Counted from the stretch's first letter, positions 23,946 through 36,573 are shown. The stretch: DNA of 64,000 nt from Amblyornis subalaris (GCA_018881555.1 JACAXG010000021.1:7258245-7322244); one strand, 5' to 3'. The notes: generated by a model from the letters alone, not told the origin. Made by a program: numbers and translations.

Positions 23946-26579
23946 TTCAGACTAAGTTTTGCTGTAATCTTCCTACAACAGCACTACAGTACATATCAGA
24001 GGTGAATTGTCTCTTGATTTGCCTTCAGAACACAAGCCTTTGGTTGCATCCTGTGCAGCCGGTTTTAGGTGTCTCCACTGCCCTGTCTAGGTTCCTTCCC
24101 TATTGCCATGCAGGCCAGTCCCTCTCCCAGTCAAATGGGCATCTCCAGTACAATGTACTCAGTGTACTGGAGCTTCCCACTTACCTCAGGGCAAATATAG
24201 TTGAATACAGTATGAACACAATTACAAAGAAAAGGTTTACAGACCTTTTTCTTAAGTGGCTCTGAAAAGCCAGTGCTGCCTCCCAAAACATAATGCTACA
24301 TTCCAACAGTGGAAACCAGGGGAGCTCAGCTAACAAAAGCAGAAAGTTCTAGTTGTGTTATATTTATTGCAGCCCACACAAGAGAGCAAATAAAAGACCC
24401 AGTGAAGTAATGGGGAACTGTAACAGAACTTCAAGTTCCAGTGACACAGCCGGGAAATTGGTTCCCTGTTTTTATACATGCTTCTCTTTATACAACCATC
24501 ATTTAGATAGCAAAGGTTTCTCAAAATGCTTTACAATTTTGTAAGGACCCATTGAGGTAAAAATACAGGCTAAATTATTTGTAACATCATAAAATGAACT
24601 TTTTTACACTTGGACAACAGGGAGATTTAAATTCACACTGNGCTTCAAGCATGAGTTATTTAAACTGGGAAAATCTTTTCAAACTTCAGACAAAAAAGTG
24701 AGATTCATTATATACTGTGCGAAAGCTACCAACTCATATACATGACATCAAGTCGTATATTACAGACATGAAGCTTTTCACATTTTACCGAATGTCATAA
24801 GGTTTGCAGTTCCCACATTGTGTTTCAGTATTTCTGCCAAAATTGCCAACAAAGAACGTGTCTTTAACTTCTCTGACCCTATTGTGTCAAAAACATCTCT
24901 CATGCACCCCATACTGTATCTTTTAGACCTACTTAGTGTTCATTTCTGAAATTTCAGAAATGCTCAATAGGAAAACCTCAGAACACACAATACAGCTTCT
25001 TTACATCTGGAACCATACATCAAAAATCATGCCTATGAAAAAATGCTCTGCAATTTTTTCCTTACAAATTTAATGAAAGAACTACTAGTATTTCCACCAA
25101 AATAAGCTGCATATTGTAAATGGCTAAAAAAAGAAGTAACTGAGCTGATAAAAATGAAATTACTTTTGCCATTTAACTCTTTAGTGGGCCTTGAATATCT
25201 ACCAAGAAGAAAAGGCAGAGCTTATTACTTCTAATATCAAAATTGAAACTTTTGATTAGTGTCTCATTTGCTGCATAAAACTACTTTCTATTTAGATTCT
25301 GGTTTCCAGCTTCCCTTACACATTTTTCTCCTTACTTGTTAGGCACAACTAAAAAGAAATTATTATCCTAAGGTAAGCATGTAAAAGTCCACTAATTCTT
25401 ACCTATATCTCAGCTCAACAAAATCAAATATCAAACAAGTGTCCCTCTCACCTATTAATTAGTGCTGTGTATTCCTATTCCTATCTTCTTTTACCAGCCT
25501 TATGGATGCTTGAAGAAGAGCTCTGATTACGATGCAGAAAAGCTGCTGGATTTCCCTTAGGAAGAGCCTTCCACTGTGATCCTCCAAAAGTGCTGTCTAC
25601 TCCATAACATTATTTATCAACACAAAAGCTCCTTTGAGAAGATAAATGCTTTCCTTTAACTCACAGAATAGCTGTGAAAAAGGCATGGGAATGAGGAATA
25701 TCAGCTGAAGCTTATATGGTGCTTTGAAGATGAATGCACCAGTTGTTGTGGTCACCATACAGTTAAACAATGAGTTCGTAAACTCCGTAGATTTTTCAAA
25801 TACAATGTTAATCTTGATACTACTTGATTTTGTTTTTATGCAAATACCACTTGCAAATTCTGTTCTCCTCGATTCACCAGTGCCTCCTCCCCCATCTGAA
25901 AGGATTTGAAAAGTGGGTTATTTTTGCTCTATTTTCCTGGAGCTTGAACTTCAAACACTTATTTCATTCACTTACAGTTCTTATGTTCAGCTACAGACAG
26001 GTTCCTCACTTGGTTATCTATTTGCAAACCATATTTCTAAAGGCCACAAGTTGATCTGCATTGAATTTTACTAACCTGGGTAATAGCCATCTCTAATAGT
26101 CTATACGTAATGCAGTCCCATTCCATTCTCACATCCAAATCACCACCCTTAAGGATTACTCAAGAAGCACCAAAGCTTTGCCCTTTGAGAAGAAGCTAGT
26201 AAATCTCACCACTTTGCATATCAGAAAAATAAAGAATGATAAATTCAGTAAAAACCTATTCATAAACTAAGGATTAACCAGATTGGACAAGACAGGCAAC
26301 AGCTTAAGTAAAAAAACAGCCCTTGTGTCATGCAAGTCTAAGAGTGTCTCAATAAACTCCTCAGGTAATGAGGAGTGCCAGAACAGGCTGGAAGAACTGA
26401 GGGTATCTGGACCTCTTGGTAGAGACACCATCAGTACTATGGCAGTACCCGGATATCTTGGCATAACCCAATATCTCCAAAGGATTGTTGATGTTGATGC
26501 ACAGGTTGTTCCAAAGTTCATTGAGCCACAGGGAGCACAGAAATTGAGATACAGGGGCAGAGGAGTCCTTTCCATGGTT
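23946..26579. other. Non-coding stretch
   Basis: No gene or certain repeat. Sequence at 23946-24200 may be further degraded CR1 but does not align convincingly. The perfect inverted repeat at 24143-24172 is listed separately. The remainder is AT-rich with short open frames until the overlapping frames at 26267-26833. Confidence 0.55.
24143..24172. repeat. Perfect 10-bp inverted repeat, 10-base spacer
   Basis: CTCCAGTACA at 24143-24152 and TGTACTGGAG at 24163-24172 are exact reverse complements around the spacer ATGTACTCAG. A further GTAC core occurs inside the spacer. It lies about 200 bases past the antisense CR1. Function unknown. Confidence 0.85.
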
Positions 26580-26833
26580 AAAAAAAAAAAAAAAAAGACT
26601 ATTCTGAGAATGCATTGCTTGCAAAAGTAAACATGGTGGAAATAGTTCTCTTTTATTATTGAGAAGAACCTCTCATTGACAAGAGATGCACAGAAGAATA
26701 TAGGTTCTGACATAAAAGTAGACTTTTGTGTCTGAAATGTAAGCTGGTTGACACTCGGGAAACTATAACCAGTAACAGATAGCAAATGGACGGGATTTAC
26801 CCTTCGGCTAAAGATCATCAATCCTAAGAGCAA
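26267..26833 (-). other. Unassigned 188-codon open frame, probably not a gene
   Basis: A minus-strand frame is open for 188 codons across a T17 (on this strand), which gives a phenylalanine run of six residues in the middle. A + strand frame at 26283-26630 and a second minus frame at 26361-26624 are open over the same bases, so this patch is poor in stops in several frames. No signal peptide, domain or family motif is recognised. The + strand A-tract lacks a nearby upstream AATAAA, so a processed pseudogene is not supported. Confidence 0.15.
26580..26596 (+). repeat. Poly(A) tract, 17 bases
   Basis: Seventeen uninterrupted A, the longest homopolymer found in the window. It sits inside overlapping open frames. 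No target-site duplication or poly(A) signal was found that would mark it as a retroposed RNA tail. Confidence 0.9.
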
Positions 26834-28896
26834 AGCTCAGGAGTGCCACAAGTTACTTCCCAGGGTGTGCAAAGTCTGTCAATGAGATGACGTTCACATA
26901 ATCTGAANGCACTGAACCCTGTTGTCCAGAACACCATCCCACCATACCGGGCTTCCCACTATGCCTCTGTGGCACAGCACCCTGTTGTGAAGGTAGCTCC
27001 AGTTAGAGGCAAAGATGGTGTGAGATGGGGTCACATTCCATCAGGAGCACCTAACGTATTCCATCCTGTTTCAAAAATAGTGTGTGCACAAATATTGAAT
27101 TTCTGCACTATCGAAATAATAGTAAATATTTCAACTTGTAATACCTCAGAAGCAAAACCTTGGCTGGTTCTGTGCACTCTTAGTGGACATCAAGCAGTGA
27201 GGCCATTTAATCACTGACAGTGAATCAAATTCACAAAATTTTTCAAATGCAACATATTTACACAACCTGTGTTTTAATTCCTGTTTACATAATAGCAGCA
27301 GCACTTAAGCCTGCCCATTAATAGAAAAAACTCAAATAAGGCACNAGGACAAATTTCCCACAAAATTTTCCATTTCCTTTATCAGGTCAAAGGTGCAGTT
27401 ATACCAAGAGTGAAATTTGTTCTAGAGTCTGTTTGCATGATAAATATTTGGGCATCCAGGTTTAATTGTCTTGACTGAATCCTTGACAGTCCCAGGAGCA
27501 TCNTTTTCTGCAGTTGTTCATCAAAACAATTGAAGACAACATCTTGATAATGCATGGAAGACATCAGTTTAAACTCTTTGAGAAAGATATTGGCTTCTGC
27601 ACAAAAAATTCNTTAACTCCTCAGTAACGAATAAACCTCCTGTTCTAGCTGGCTTTCTAGTATACAAATAAGCTTTCTCTCTTTACCAATGTGCGTCACA
27701 CTACCAACCAAAGTTGAACCAACCATTTCTTGATATTTAAGCTGTCTGTGATTCTTCCATTATTTCCAGGAGTTTGGTTCAAGATCTATCATGAACATGC
27801 AATTACAGTAAATGTATCAATACTTAAGCTTCTTTTTAAGTTGGATTTTAAAATAATTATTATCAATAAGCCTAAAACAAAGGCTGAGGGAAGCAGACAA
27901 TATTATGGACGTCCATAAAACATAGTATTGCATAACCTTACAAATTTAACACAGAACTAAAAACTGGTTTGCCTTCCATTAGAAGGCTCTCTGGCCATGT
28001 GCTGAGGTCTGGTTTATAACTGGTTTTTAAAAACAAAAGAACAAAATCTGCCCAGGATAAAAAAAAGGGATCATCACTCAATCAGGCCCTGTGTATTCTC
28101 CATGCGAATGAAGATGACTGTGCAAATTACTATGGAGATCATCAGGCAAAGAGAAGAAAAGCAAAATCCACTGTATCAGTGAGAAATTTCTTTAGAGTTC
28201 TATAGTCAGGAAGTTTCCTTCTGGATTGAGATCCTTGCAGAAGATACTGCCTTTGAGGAGTTGGTCANCTTGAGAAAGCCATGCTAGACATATTAGACCT
28301 AGTAACCCTTATGCTGGCAGGAGCGACTGCTGTGACAACGGATGTGGCAGTGCCAGATGTGCTGGATTGACCTGAATACATACTGCTCCTAATTATCATT
28401 CCTGGATACATGCAGCTGGATATGCTCTGATGGAAAGCGAGAAAGAGATAACACTTTTATCTGTCAGGACAGGCAACATGGTTTTGTTTCTTATTGCTGA
28501 ATCAAAGGCACCATGGTATTGGAAGGGAAATTTAGCCTCTCCAGAGAGGGGAATTGTGCATTGTCCCAGGGCTGTCTACCCAGGATCCATCTGATGCAGC
28601 ACAGAAGCAGGATTCCTGGCATCCAAAGGGATGTAAGATTCACTCACTACCTATATTCCTTTTCCTATCTTATTATTATCAAAGCAATTTCAATATGTTA
28701 TTTCCAGTTGTGTCTTCTTAGAGAGAAGATCCTGAGATCCAGGAAGAACCAGAGAAACTGCTGATGCAGCTGAACTCTGCTGTTGGAAATCACCGTGCAT
28801 CTACAGAGCTGGAGTGATTTTGTTTCCACTGTTCACTTTTTTGGTTAAAACATAGAATGTGGTTACCTTCCATCCCAGAGCAAGTGTGACATANAT
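26597..28896. other. Non-coding stretch, nothing recognised
   Basis: AT-rich, with only short open frames (up to 83 codons) apart from the tail of the 188-codon frame. Single N bases at 26908, 27345, 27503, 27612, 28268 and 28894. No RNA gene or transposon recognised. Confidence 0.55.
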
Positions 28897-28950
28897 GTAT
28901 ATATATATGTGTGTGTATATATATATATATGTGTATATATATATATATAA
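28897..28950 (+). repeat. (TA)n/(TG)n microsatellite
   Basis: Alternating TA blocks interrupted by two short TG blocks over about 54 bases. It is alternating purine-pyrimidine DNA, so it is prone to slippage and could form Z-DNA or cruciforms. An N lies just upstream at 28894. Confidence 0.92.
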
Positions 28951-31388
28951 AAATATAAATAGTAACACCTAAGTCAGGAACTTCAACCTTCCTATCAATC
29001 ATATTCTAACGGTTGAACAACTTTTCCCACTAGCTTTGAAAAAAAAGCATTATCAATACGTCAGCAGATTATGGATCGTGGATGTGTGTTTATCTATTAC
29101 TACAGGTTTGAAGAAAGAAAAGTTCAAGCCAAGCTTCATTTCCAACTCTTCTACCAGCAGTCACAGTAGGTAAGACCAAAAGTTAATCCCAGTATCTCCT
29201 CATGCCCTTAAATATAGCTAGTAGAGATGCTTAACGGGAGAGTTCAAAACACAGGCAAGCACACAGTGAAACTTTGCCCAATTTACCAAGCTTAGTGATT
29301 ACCCAGTCTACTGCTGTATTTTTTTTTTGCTGGAATACAACCTAGTTTCTTAAAGAGTCTTTGCCAAAACACACCTTGGAAAATGCTTTTTCTGAAATCG
29401 GAGTCCAAATGGTTTAACCTTTTTACTCGGTCACCTAGATGGAGAGATAAGATTAAAATGTCTTTCTCTGTGAAGCATCTTTGAGATATTCCAGGCCAAG
29501 TTTCCATATAAATGTACAGTATTAGATTATTAGTATAATTTTTGATAGGACTTCTGTCTTTCATTTTATCCTGAAGTCAGTAAAGCGCAGCACTTCTCAT
29601 GTTCCGTTGTGTGGTTTGCTTTGTCAGACAAAACCTGATATCTGCTTCCCTACTAATATCATCGCACTGTCTGAATGTATTTTAAGAGCTTATGATACTT
29701 GGCAATGAGTGGGTTTGCTTTTGTTATTGTTGGGTCAGAATGCAGTGCGTTTAATTTAAACGTTAGCACAAGATGGGATTTATCTGATCTAGAAATCATG
29801 CAATAGTAGAAAGGGGTATATTTCCTTTAAAAAACAGGGACCTCTTGATATCTTTTCAATGCCAAAGGTTTTCATCTGTTTGAATGACAGCCACATACTC
29901 CCATTACACTGAGTGTAAACCAATAACGAGAGCAGGAAAGCTGGACAAGGATGCAAAAGCAGATTTTTTTGGCAGCTGTATGTAATACATTTGAACTTGT
30001 GAATGAAAGATGGTGACATGCCTTCAGCAACCCAAAAGCCCTTTATCAGGCAAAAATATCCTTAAAACATATTTGCAGAACAGTGTTAAAACAATTAAAA
30101 ATTACTGATGCATTTTTACTGGAACGTGTAAATGGGAATTTAAGACTTTCTTTGTCAATGATCCTGATGAATGGAGCATGTCCACGGGGAGTCAGCTGCT
30201 GTGCTCAGGAGCCTTCAGCACCTCAGCCCAAAGCAGCATTTCCAAGCTGGATCACCACCACCCAAGCACCAGCACGGCTTCCCCCACCCATTGCATGTCA
30301 CCGAGCTCAGGCCGGAGCAGATGGTGCGGGCTGGGGCTACAGGCCACTGCTCCTGGATCAGCGCCGCTCCCGTGCTTCCCAAACTGGGGCCCCACCTCTC
30401 TCTTTCCCCTGATTAAATTTGATGTTTCCGTTCAGTAAAAGAGAGAACATACGCAGGAACTTCACCAAAAGTTTGAACCTTGCAATAATTTTATGAGTGG
30501 TGACAGCAGCACCTGGGGTTTCCAGAACATACACCCCAATGGAGTCACATATTTCTGTGAAAAACCACCACCTTCAAATTAAAGCTTTTATGTTCAATGC
30601 TCACCTTTACAATTGCACTGTGTCTGACACAGTTACCTGGGCACGGCTTGTTCATTTGAAAGAAAAATTTTAAGCATGCATTTCTGTCTTTCATTTTTTT
30701 CTTTCCTCCCCTTTGGGTAGCAGCATATGTTGACTCTTCTAAGCTTTAACAGCAATGTTATATATATTGAGATTCTATCTGGACAAGATACGAACAGAAG
30801 TATTATACACAGCTAAATAAGAAAACACAGATTATTGTGTGAGCCCCCGAAGGCCTACTTTGTCTGTGCAACAGTTTGTTTTACTTTTTGTAAAATTTAT
30901 TTTGGTTGTAGCCAGATTGATGGTGATTATATTTGAAATCCCTCCCACAAATCTGTCACATAAACACATCATTAATTTAGGATCTTTAAAATTATGTGGA
31001 TAATGAATGTGTTTTCTTATTCATTAGCAGATACCTGTCATTGCTATAAGATCCACAAAAAATAAAACATTCCCTCTGTTAGCAGCCCTTAGGTGCCAGG
31101 GTTTGCTATTGCTCTACATGCATTCATACCAGTTAGAAATCTACACAGCTTTGAGGAAAAAAAAAGCACCTCAAGTAATATCAGATGTCTTATTAGCCTA
31201 GAAAGATCAAACTATGCAACCCGAGAGATGGTGAAATTTGCACATTCTCCTTTTGCCAAATAACAACAAAAGCCAACAAAACCCCCACCCTTAAACAGAT
31301 TTTTGAAGTTTGATACAAAGTAAATCCTGAGCTTCATCGGCATTTCTGCTGATAATACCAGTAGATTTGATATCTTCCAGCAAAATTG
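28951..31388. other. Non-coding stretch with a GC-richer patch
   Basis: Mostly AT-rich without recognisable features. At 30163-30438 a GC-richer patch is open in three + strand frames at once, which points to composition rather than coding. 30740-31060 is AT-rich with homeodomain-like words and is listed separately. Confidence 0.5.
30740..31060. promoter_or_regulatory. Possible conserved non-coding element (speculative)
   Basis: AT-rich block with no repeat structure, with an ATTAATTTAG word near 30971 and many TAAT/ATTA cores near 31010-31030. It looks like the kind of sequence found in vertebrate conserved enhancers. No alignment was possible, so this rests on appearance only. Confidence 0.15.
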
Positions 31389-31404
31389 AAAAAAAAAAAA
31401 AAAA
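31389..31404 (+). repeat. Poly(A) tract, 16 bases
   Basis: Sixteen uninterrupted A followed by an A/G-rich stretch (GGCAGAAAGAAAAAGC). No element body recognised. Confidence 0.9.
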
Positions 31405-31429
31405 GGCAGAAAGAAAAAGCAATCTTGAG

Positions 31430-31660
31430 CTGCTGCAGTGAAGGGGGCAGGAAGTGCCCACTGCAGGGCCTGTGGTCCGCACAGCTTTTATTTCATGGAG
31501 ACACACAGACAGCCTATTCCCCGGTGACAGCTCTCTGCGCTTTCCAATCCTGCACAGGATTTCCTTCTGTCTGAAAGTGTAAGAGTCGCTCCAGTAAACA
31601 CTCTGCATATGTGTTCCAGCTGCCGCGCTCATTCTGCCAGCGCAGCCCAGTGACAAGAAA
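31430..31660. other. GC-richer patch with several CpGs
   Basis: Compared with its AT-rich surroundings this patch is richer in G+C and holds several CpG sites (for example near 31478, 31521, 31539, 31586 and 31626). It is open for 121 codons on the minus strand, but the frame runs through the poly(A) tract and is unrecognised. It could be a regulatory element or an untranslated exon; neither is shown. Confidence 0.2.
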
Positions 31661-31945
31661 AGTATTATTTCCTACTAAAACCTTCTAATCACTGGACCAT
31701 GCCACTTTCATCTGGCTGTTTCAGGCATTGAGAGCTTGNATTGCTTTTGGTAACTTAATTGTGATTAAGAAATTAGCTTTTGCATCCCAGCGTGTTAACC
31801 TCCATCTCAGGATTCTGCAAGCTGAGCTTGTGAGCAGGCTGGGCTGTGCCGAGAGCTCAGCTTCCAGGAAAGCTTGCATTGATTAATATAGGCTTCAGAA
31901 CCTATATTCCTGACAACATTGATAGATATGCAAATGCATGTAAAT

Positions 31946-32004
31946 ACACACATCCATATACACTATATATCCGTATTCATATTATATATAATACACACAC
32001 ACAC
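31946..32004 (+). repeat. Degenerate CA/TA dinucleotide repeat
   Basis: Starts with ACACACATCCATATACAC, passes through TATATAT and ATTATATATAATA, and ends with (AC)6. It is an impure microsatellite of about 59 bases. Confidence 0.85.
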
Positions 32005-32335
32005 GTGTTTAAAAGAAATTACCATCTGTACAATTTGCTGATGTCCCTATTTATTTTGGCAGGGTCTCGCCTTTACAGGAAGAGGGGTTTTTTGTTGCGA
32101 AGCCTCGCACAGCTTTGCCATTCCTTTCCAGAACAACTGCATGGAACACGATGGAGAGAAACTTTCTCAACCTGCAGTAAAGAAAATAAGACTTAAGAAC
32201 AAGCTTAAGGCATATCCTATTACTAGCACAACAATGACTTTTTTCAAAACTGGACTATCCTGTCCCTAGGGACACTTTAGAAGACTTCTTTTTAACCCTT
32301 TCTTTAGATGAATTGTGTCGATTTTTCAAAGGCTA

Positions 32336-32360
32336 ATTCTTCAAGTATTGTTTGAAGAAT
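32336..32360. repeat. Perfect 9-bp inverted repeat, 7-base loop
   Basis: ATTCTTCAA at 32336-32344 and TTGAAGAAT at 32352-32360 pair exactly around GTATTGT. AT-rich, so the stem is weak. Possibly chance. Confidence 0.7.
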
Positions 32361-33599
32361 ACATTCTGTTTAGTAATACTTTTTTCCTTTTTAGGGAACC
32401 ATTGACAACAGCTCTGCTATGCTGCATTTCCATATATTTTCTGGAAAAGCAAAATAAAATACGAGTCTAATTCTCATCGATTTCATTTTCAGGCTTGCAT
32501 TTTTTATCCCTCTTCTTTAACAAAATCCCCACAGCCCCCCATGCACCCACAATAGGAAGTTTTTAATTGTTCAGCCCATGTGTACTCAAACAGGACTGAC
32601 AGAAGAACCCTGATTTTTCAAATGGAAATCGGAGCATAGTAATTACATGCTCAAAACTGACTTCAAATAAAGGGCAAAGCCTTTTCCATACAGCACAAAA
32701 TATGCAAACCTAAGTTCAAACAAGGGCCAATTCAGCAAAAGACTCTTTTCTATACAGCATAGAGCAATTTTGGGATGTAGAAGGTATTTTAACTCTCATA
32801 TTTACATTTTGATGATTATTTTAATGTATTAATATACATAAAGGAGGCCAAGGAAAAGCAAACATTTCCAGACCTGTAAATATGATGAACGTATTACCAA
32901 CACTTACGTTGGCACCGGATTTCTCCACTTAGTGACACATTAACACAAAGCTTTGCATTTAAAAAATTCACACAATTATGTTTTTTTAAAAAATTATGTC
33001 TTTCCATAACCCATTTCATATGAAAATATCTGTGTTTTATGCCCTTCCTTTAAAACCAATCAAAATATTTTACTAGGTTGATGAAGCAGCTTGGCAATTT
33101 GGCATCTACATCTGNGTGGCCATTGAGGACCACAGTTCAATTCCCAGCTCTACGAGCTGAAACAGATGTGGAAACCACACGACCAATCTTCACCTGCTGT
33201 GTGAAGGAACTCTCTCCTTCAGAAGAACTGCATTCCTTCAGAGCAGAGAGCCAGGCAAGGGGACCGAAATGTGCTAGGACTGTGAATCTTCAGATAATGG
33301 GACTTCTTATGGTTAAGACTTTCCTGCTATGGACAGGCACTGTATCATCACATGCCATCAGCATTTTTATCCATCTGTACTGCAGAGATGAGCTTATCCA
33401 NGTTAATGTCCACATGATCTATGCTTAAAGTATATAAGACAAATATTTAAGGAGGAAAAAAGTAAAAACNCAAAGAAGTCCTAGCAATATTTTGCGTCTT
33501 ACTAAAAATCATTCCTTTGGTGTGTCTTTAATGGGGAAAACTTGACACAAAAAATCCTTTTTGAGAGTCTGTCAGTGTTGTTATAAACACGTTAATATT

Positions 33600-33850
33600 C
33601 ACACCTAGTGCATTCACCAGTTTGTCTGTTCCTCTTAATATTGTTCATAAAGTTTTTCTTGGTAAGTCTCTCCAGACAGTGCATATCAAAGGGATTATTG
33701 CACTTAATGGGTGATTAAAGCCACTCGCCCTTCAGCCTCATGCCTGCAATGCNACCTTAGGCATACAATAATAACCCTGAAATGACTAGCTGTCATGTCT
33801 TATTGCTTAATTACGTTGTCATGAAGGTGCCCTCCTTGGAAACCTTTTTA
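33600..33850. promoter_or_regulatory. Possible conserved non-coding element (speculative)
   Basis: Non-repetitive, stop-rich block with homeodomain-like words, such as CTTAATTACG at 33806-33815. Called on appearance only; no comparison was possible. Confidence 0.15.
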
Positions 33851-35579
33851 GAAAATCTAAAACAAACAGAGTCCACCAGTAGTTTTCTTTTCTTCAAAGG
33901 TTTTTACCATTATTATTATTTTATTTCTTAAAAACTTAAAGCAAACATGAACAGTCTTAAACAAACAAATCCATAGAGCTGCAAGTCCAAAGAGTTCCAG
34001 ACCTCAAGGCTGATGTGAAGTATCTCCCAAGAGATGGAAATCCTGTCCTGGCAGGAATCCACTGTGGCAAAGCGGCTCAGTGGTTATTACAGCCTGTAAT
34101 ACCTGTTGTTTAGCAGCAATTTTCAAGGGAATTAATTTCAGTTAAAATGAAACATCCAGGGACTTTCCACACACCTTCAGTCACTGGCTCCCAGATTGCC
34201 TTGAGAGGGACAGCAAGGGCCACTAGCGCACAGCCTACAAGTTTCTTGGTGGCCAGAGTTGGAAGCAATGTAATGACCATCTTGTTTTACCTAGTTTGGG
34301 CCAAGTCCAGCATGACTTTTGTAACATTGCATGGGCAGCCCAGGCATTTCCCGGAAAAGCAGAAGACCCACTCCTTTTTCTTCATGTGGAAATTCTCTCA
34401 TCTCCAAATTTGGCTATGTACAAATCAGCAATAACTCTTTTTCANTATGTTTTTCCGTAGGAATAGATGATGTTGAAGCCATTTCTAGTTGCACTATTCA
34501 CAGATATTACCTTGGGCAGAAAAGGAATTATGCTTATGGAGCTTTACACNGATTTCTAACAGTGCTCACAGCCTTCCTTCTTCACCATCCTAGGGGCATG
34601 ATGGAAGGCAGGACATGGGGCAGTCTCCTCCCATGCGTGGAGCAAGGTCTGAGAATTATTTCCTCCTTTCTATGCTTTTTCATACATTTATATACAACAC
34701 ACACAGAATCATAGCTCATTTTCAATAAATATGACCAAGACTAGTTCTATTTTAAAAATTGCTACAGGCAACAGCGTAAGGGAGGAAATCACTCTGCAAT
34801 GTATTAATCATGAAATTATAAGAGTTTGACAGCTGTTCACGATAAAACATTGAGGAGTTTAACAGAGCTGTGATTTGATAGCTTCGTATTATGACAAGCT
34901 AGTCCTGTCTGGTCGTGTTTCAGTGATTAACTCCCATCACTCCCTCTAGCTTTGTGCAGTAAGAGCAGTTTTAGTGGTGGAAACTTTGCCCTTCTGCTAC
35001 TTAGTCTGAGCAGCTATGGTGTGTCTGTCATGACAGTATCAGCAATAGACAAATCTGGGAATACAGCTTAGGCTAGATAAGCCTTAGGAACACTGCAGAA
35101 GAACACATGCCCACAGGTCTGCTCTAATCAATTTTTACTTGCACATTGGTANCAATGAAATTCATGTGCATCCTTGACCAGGTATTCCTCACTGTCATGG
35201 CACAATGCACATTGCTCTTACATGATGCCACGTGCACCTTGAGATGTGATGTCAAACCAACTACATTTATAGCAACTATTAAGCTGCTAATTCAAAGTAC
35301 AGGACGCATATATAAGCTGACAATACTATGTTTAAAAAGACCTATCAGGTTTCAAAGAATGTCTTGCAGTCCAGTATTTTGAATTGCAAAGNTGACTTTC
35401 AGAATAACTGAAATTTTCATCTGTAAAAAAAATGATCCTGTTCTTCGTAATTTCCTTATGTGGAGTCAATTCAGTCCATTACAATTCAATTCACTGACTC
35501 CAACAGTAAAGAAAACAACCATTAGCTAGCAACCCATAGAGATTTCCTTCCTTCACAGGGTCCAGGGCCTTTAATTTCT

Positions 35580-35880
35580 TAGCAAGCACAAGTGACTGCT
35601 GAAGTGCATTTGTTCAGGGCTCAGTTCAAAATATGAATTAACAGAGTTGTAATACTGCTGTAAATGAAGATGTTTAACATTATCCCTAAACGTTACAGAT
35701 AAGTCTACAGCAGATCAAATCAATTAAAAACACAGCTACAGATATTCATGCTTGTTGGGTGTCTAGTTAGGTGTCCTTATTAGAACAATAACCACAAGGC
35801 AATTTAGCTGTAACTACTGCATGGCAACAACTGTAATTAGAAAACCTCCTGTAATAGTGAAAAGCAGCANCAGTTAATAG
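35580..35880. promoter_or_regulatory. Possible enhancer with RUNX and RFX-like words
   Basis: Contains AACCACA (RUNX core on the minus strand) at 35790-35796 next to an AACAATA SOX-like word at 35784-35790, a GCATGGCAAC RFX half-site-like word near 35819-35828, and ATCAATTAAAA and TGTAATTAG homeodomain-like words near 35719 and 35833. Clustering of different motifs in about 150 bases is suggestive, but each word is short and expected by chance now and then. Confidence 0.2.
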
Positions 35881-36573
35881 AGTTATTTTTAAAAAAAGGC
35901 AAGCATTACCTCAAGATGGAAAATAGTTCTTCTTTCAGAAAAATGACTTTTAAACAACATCCTAAAAGCCTAGCAGGTCATTAGTCATTTTCAATAATGA
36001 CAACAGGTAATTTATTGTCATGCACATGCCACGCAGTTAACCAAGGGGTCAGCTCTAGGTGTGTTAGCAGCAGGAGTTCTCAAAATAGATGTGCAAGGAA
36101 CACTCACACTAATCTAAAAATTAGGTCAGATTTTCTACTCTTTGTTTTGAGTCAAATTACTCCTTGATAGAAACACTGAAACTTACAATGAAAAATACCC
36201 AAAGAATCAGGTTACATTCTTTAAAGCTGCTGATAATTTCGAGCATTCAATTTGCAATGCATTAACATAGTCAGATTATCAAATCTGGGCTCAGTATTCT
36301 CCAAAAAAAAAGCTATTTAAAGGTGTCTCAGATAATTTCCACAAAGGCAGGGCCCCATAGAAGCGACTGTTTCAGAAAATGTACCTGTTACCTGTTAATG
36401 TGTTTTAAGTCCACAAACACGTACATGAGTTGTGACATCCATGTAGTTATCAACCCTCAGCAGGTTCCAACACCATTACAGATTCTGCATTTGAGCATTT
36501 TTACAAACCAGGTGTCTGCAGGTTTGCTGGATGCTGTGAAGGAAGTAACTCTTAGCTACATTATTGCACAGAA

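Larger units (their letters stand above)
32005..36573. other. Non-coding stretch with possible regulatory blocks
   Basis: AT-rich, no gene recognised. Contains a 9-bp inverted repeat at 32336-32360 and two blocks resembling conserved non-coding DNA (33600-33850 and 35580-35880). N bases are frequent between 33115 and 35870 (11 of them), so base quality may be lower here. Confidence 0.5.

Noticed and set aside
26283..26596. Processed pseudogene with poly(A) tail
   Set aside because: No AATAAA close before the A17, no target-site duplication seen, no parent protein recognised, and processed pseudogenes are rare in birds.
28790..29002. Minus-strand frame with an I/Y/H repeat
   Set aside because: It is simply the translation of the TA/TG microsatellite.
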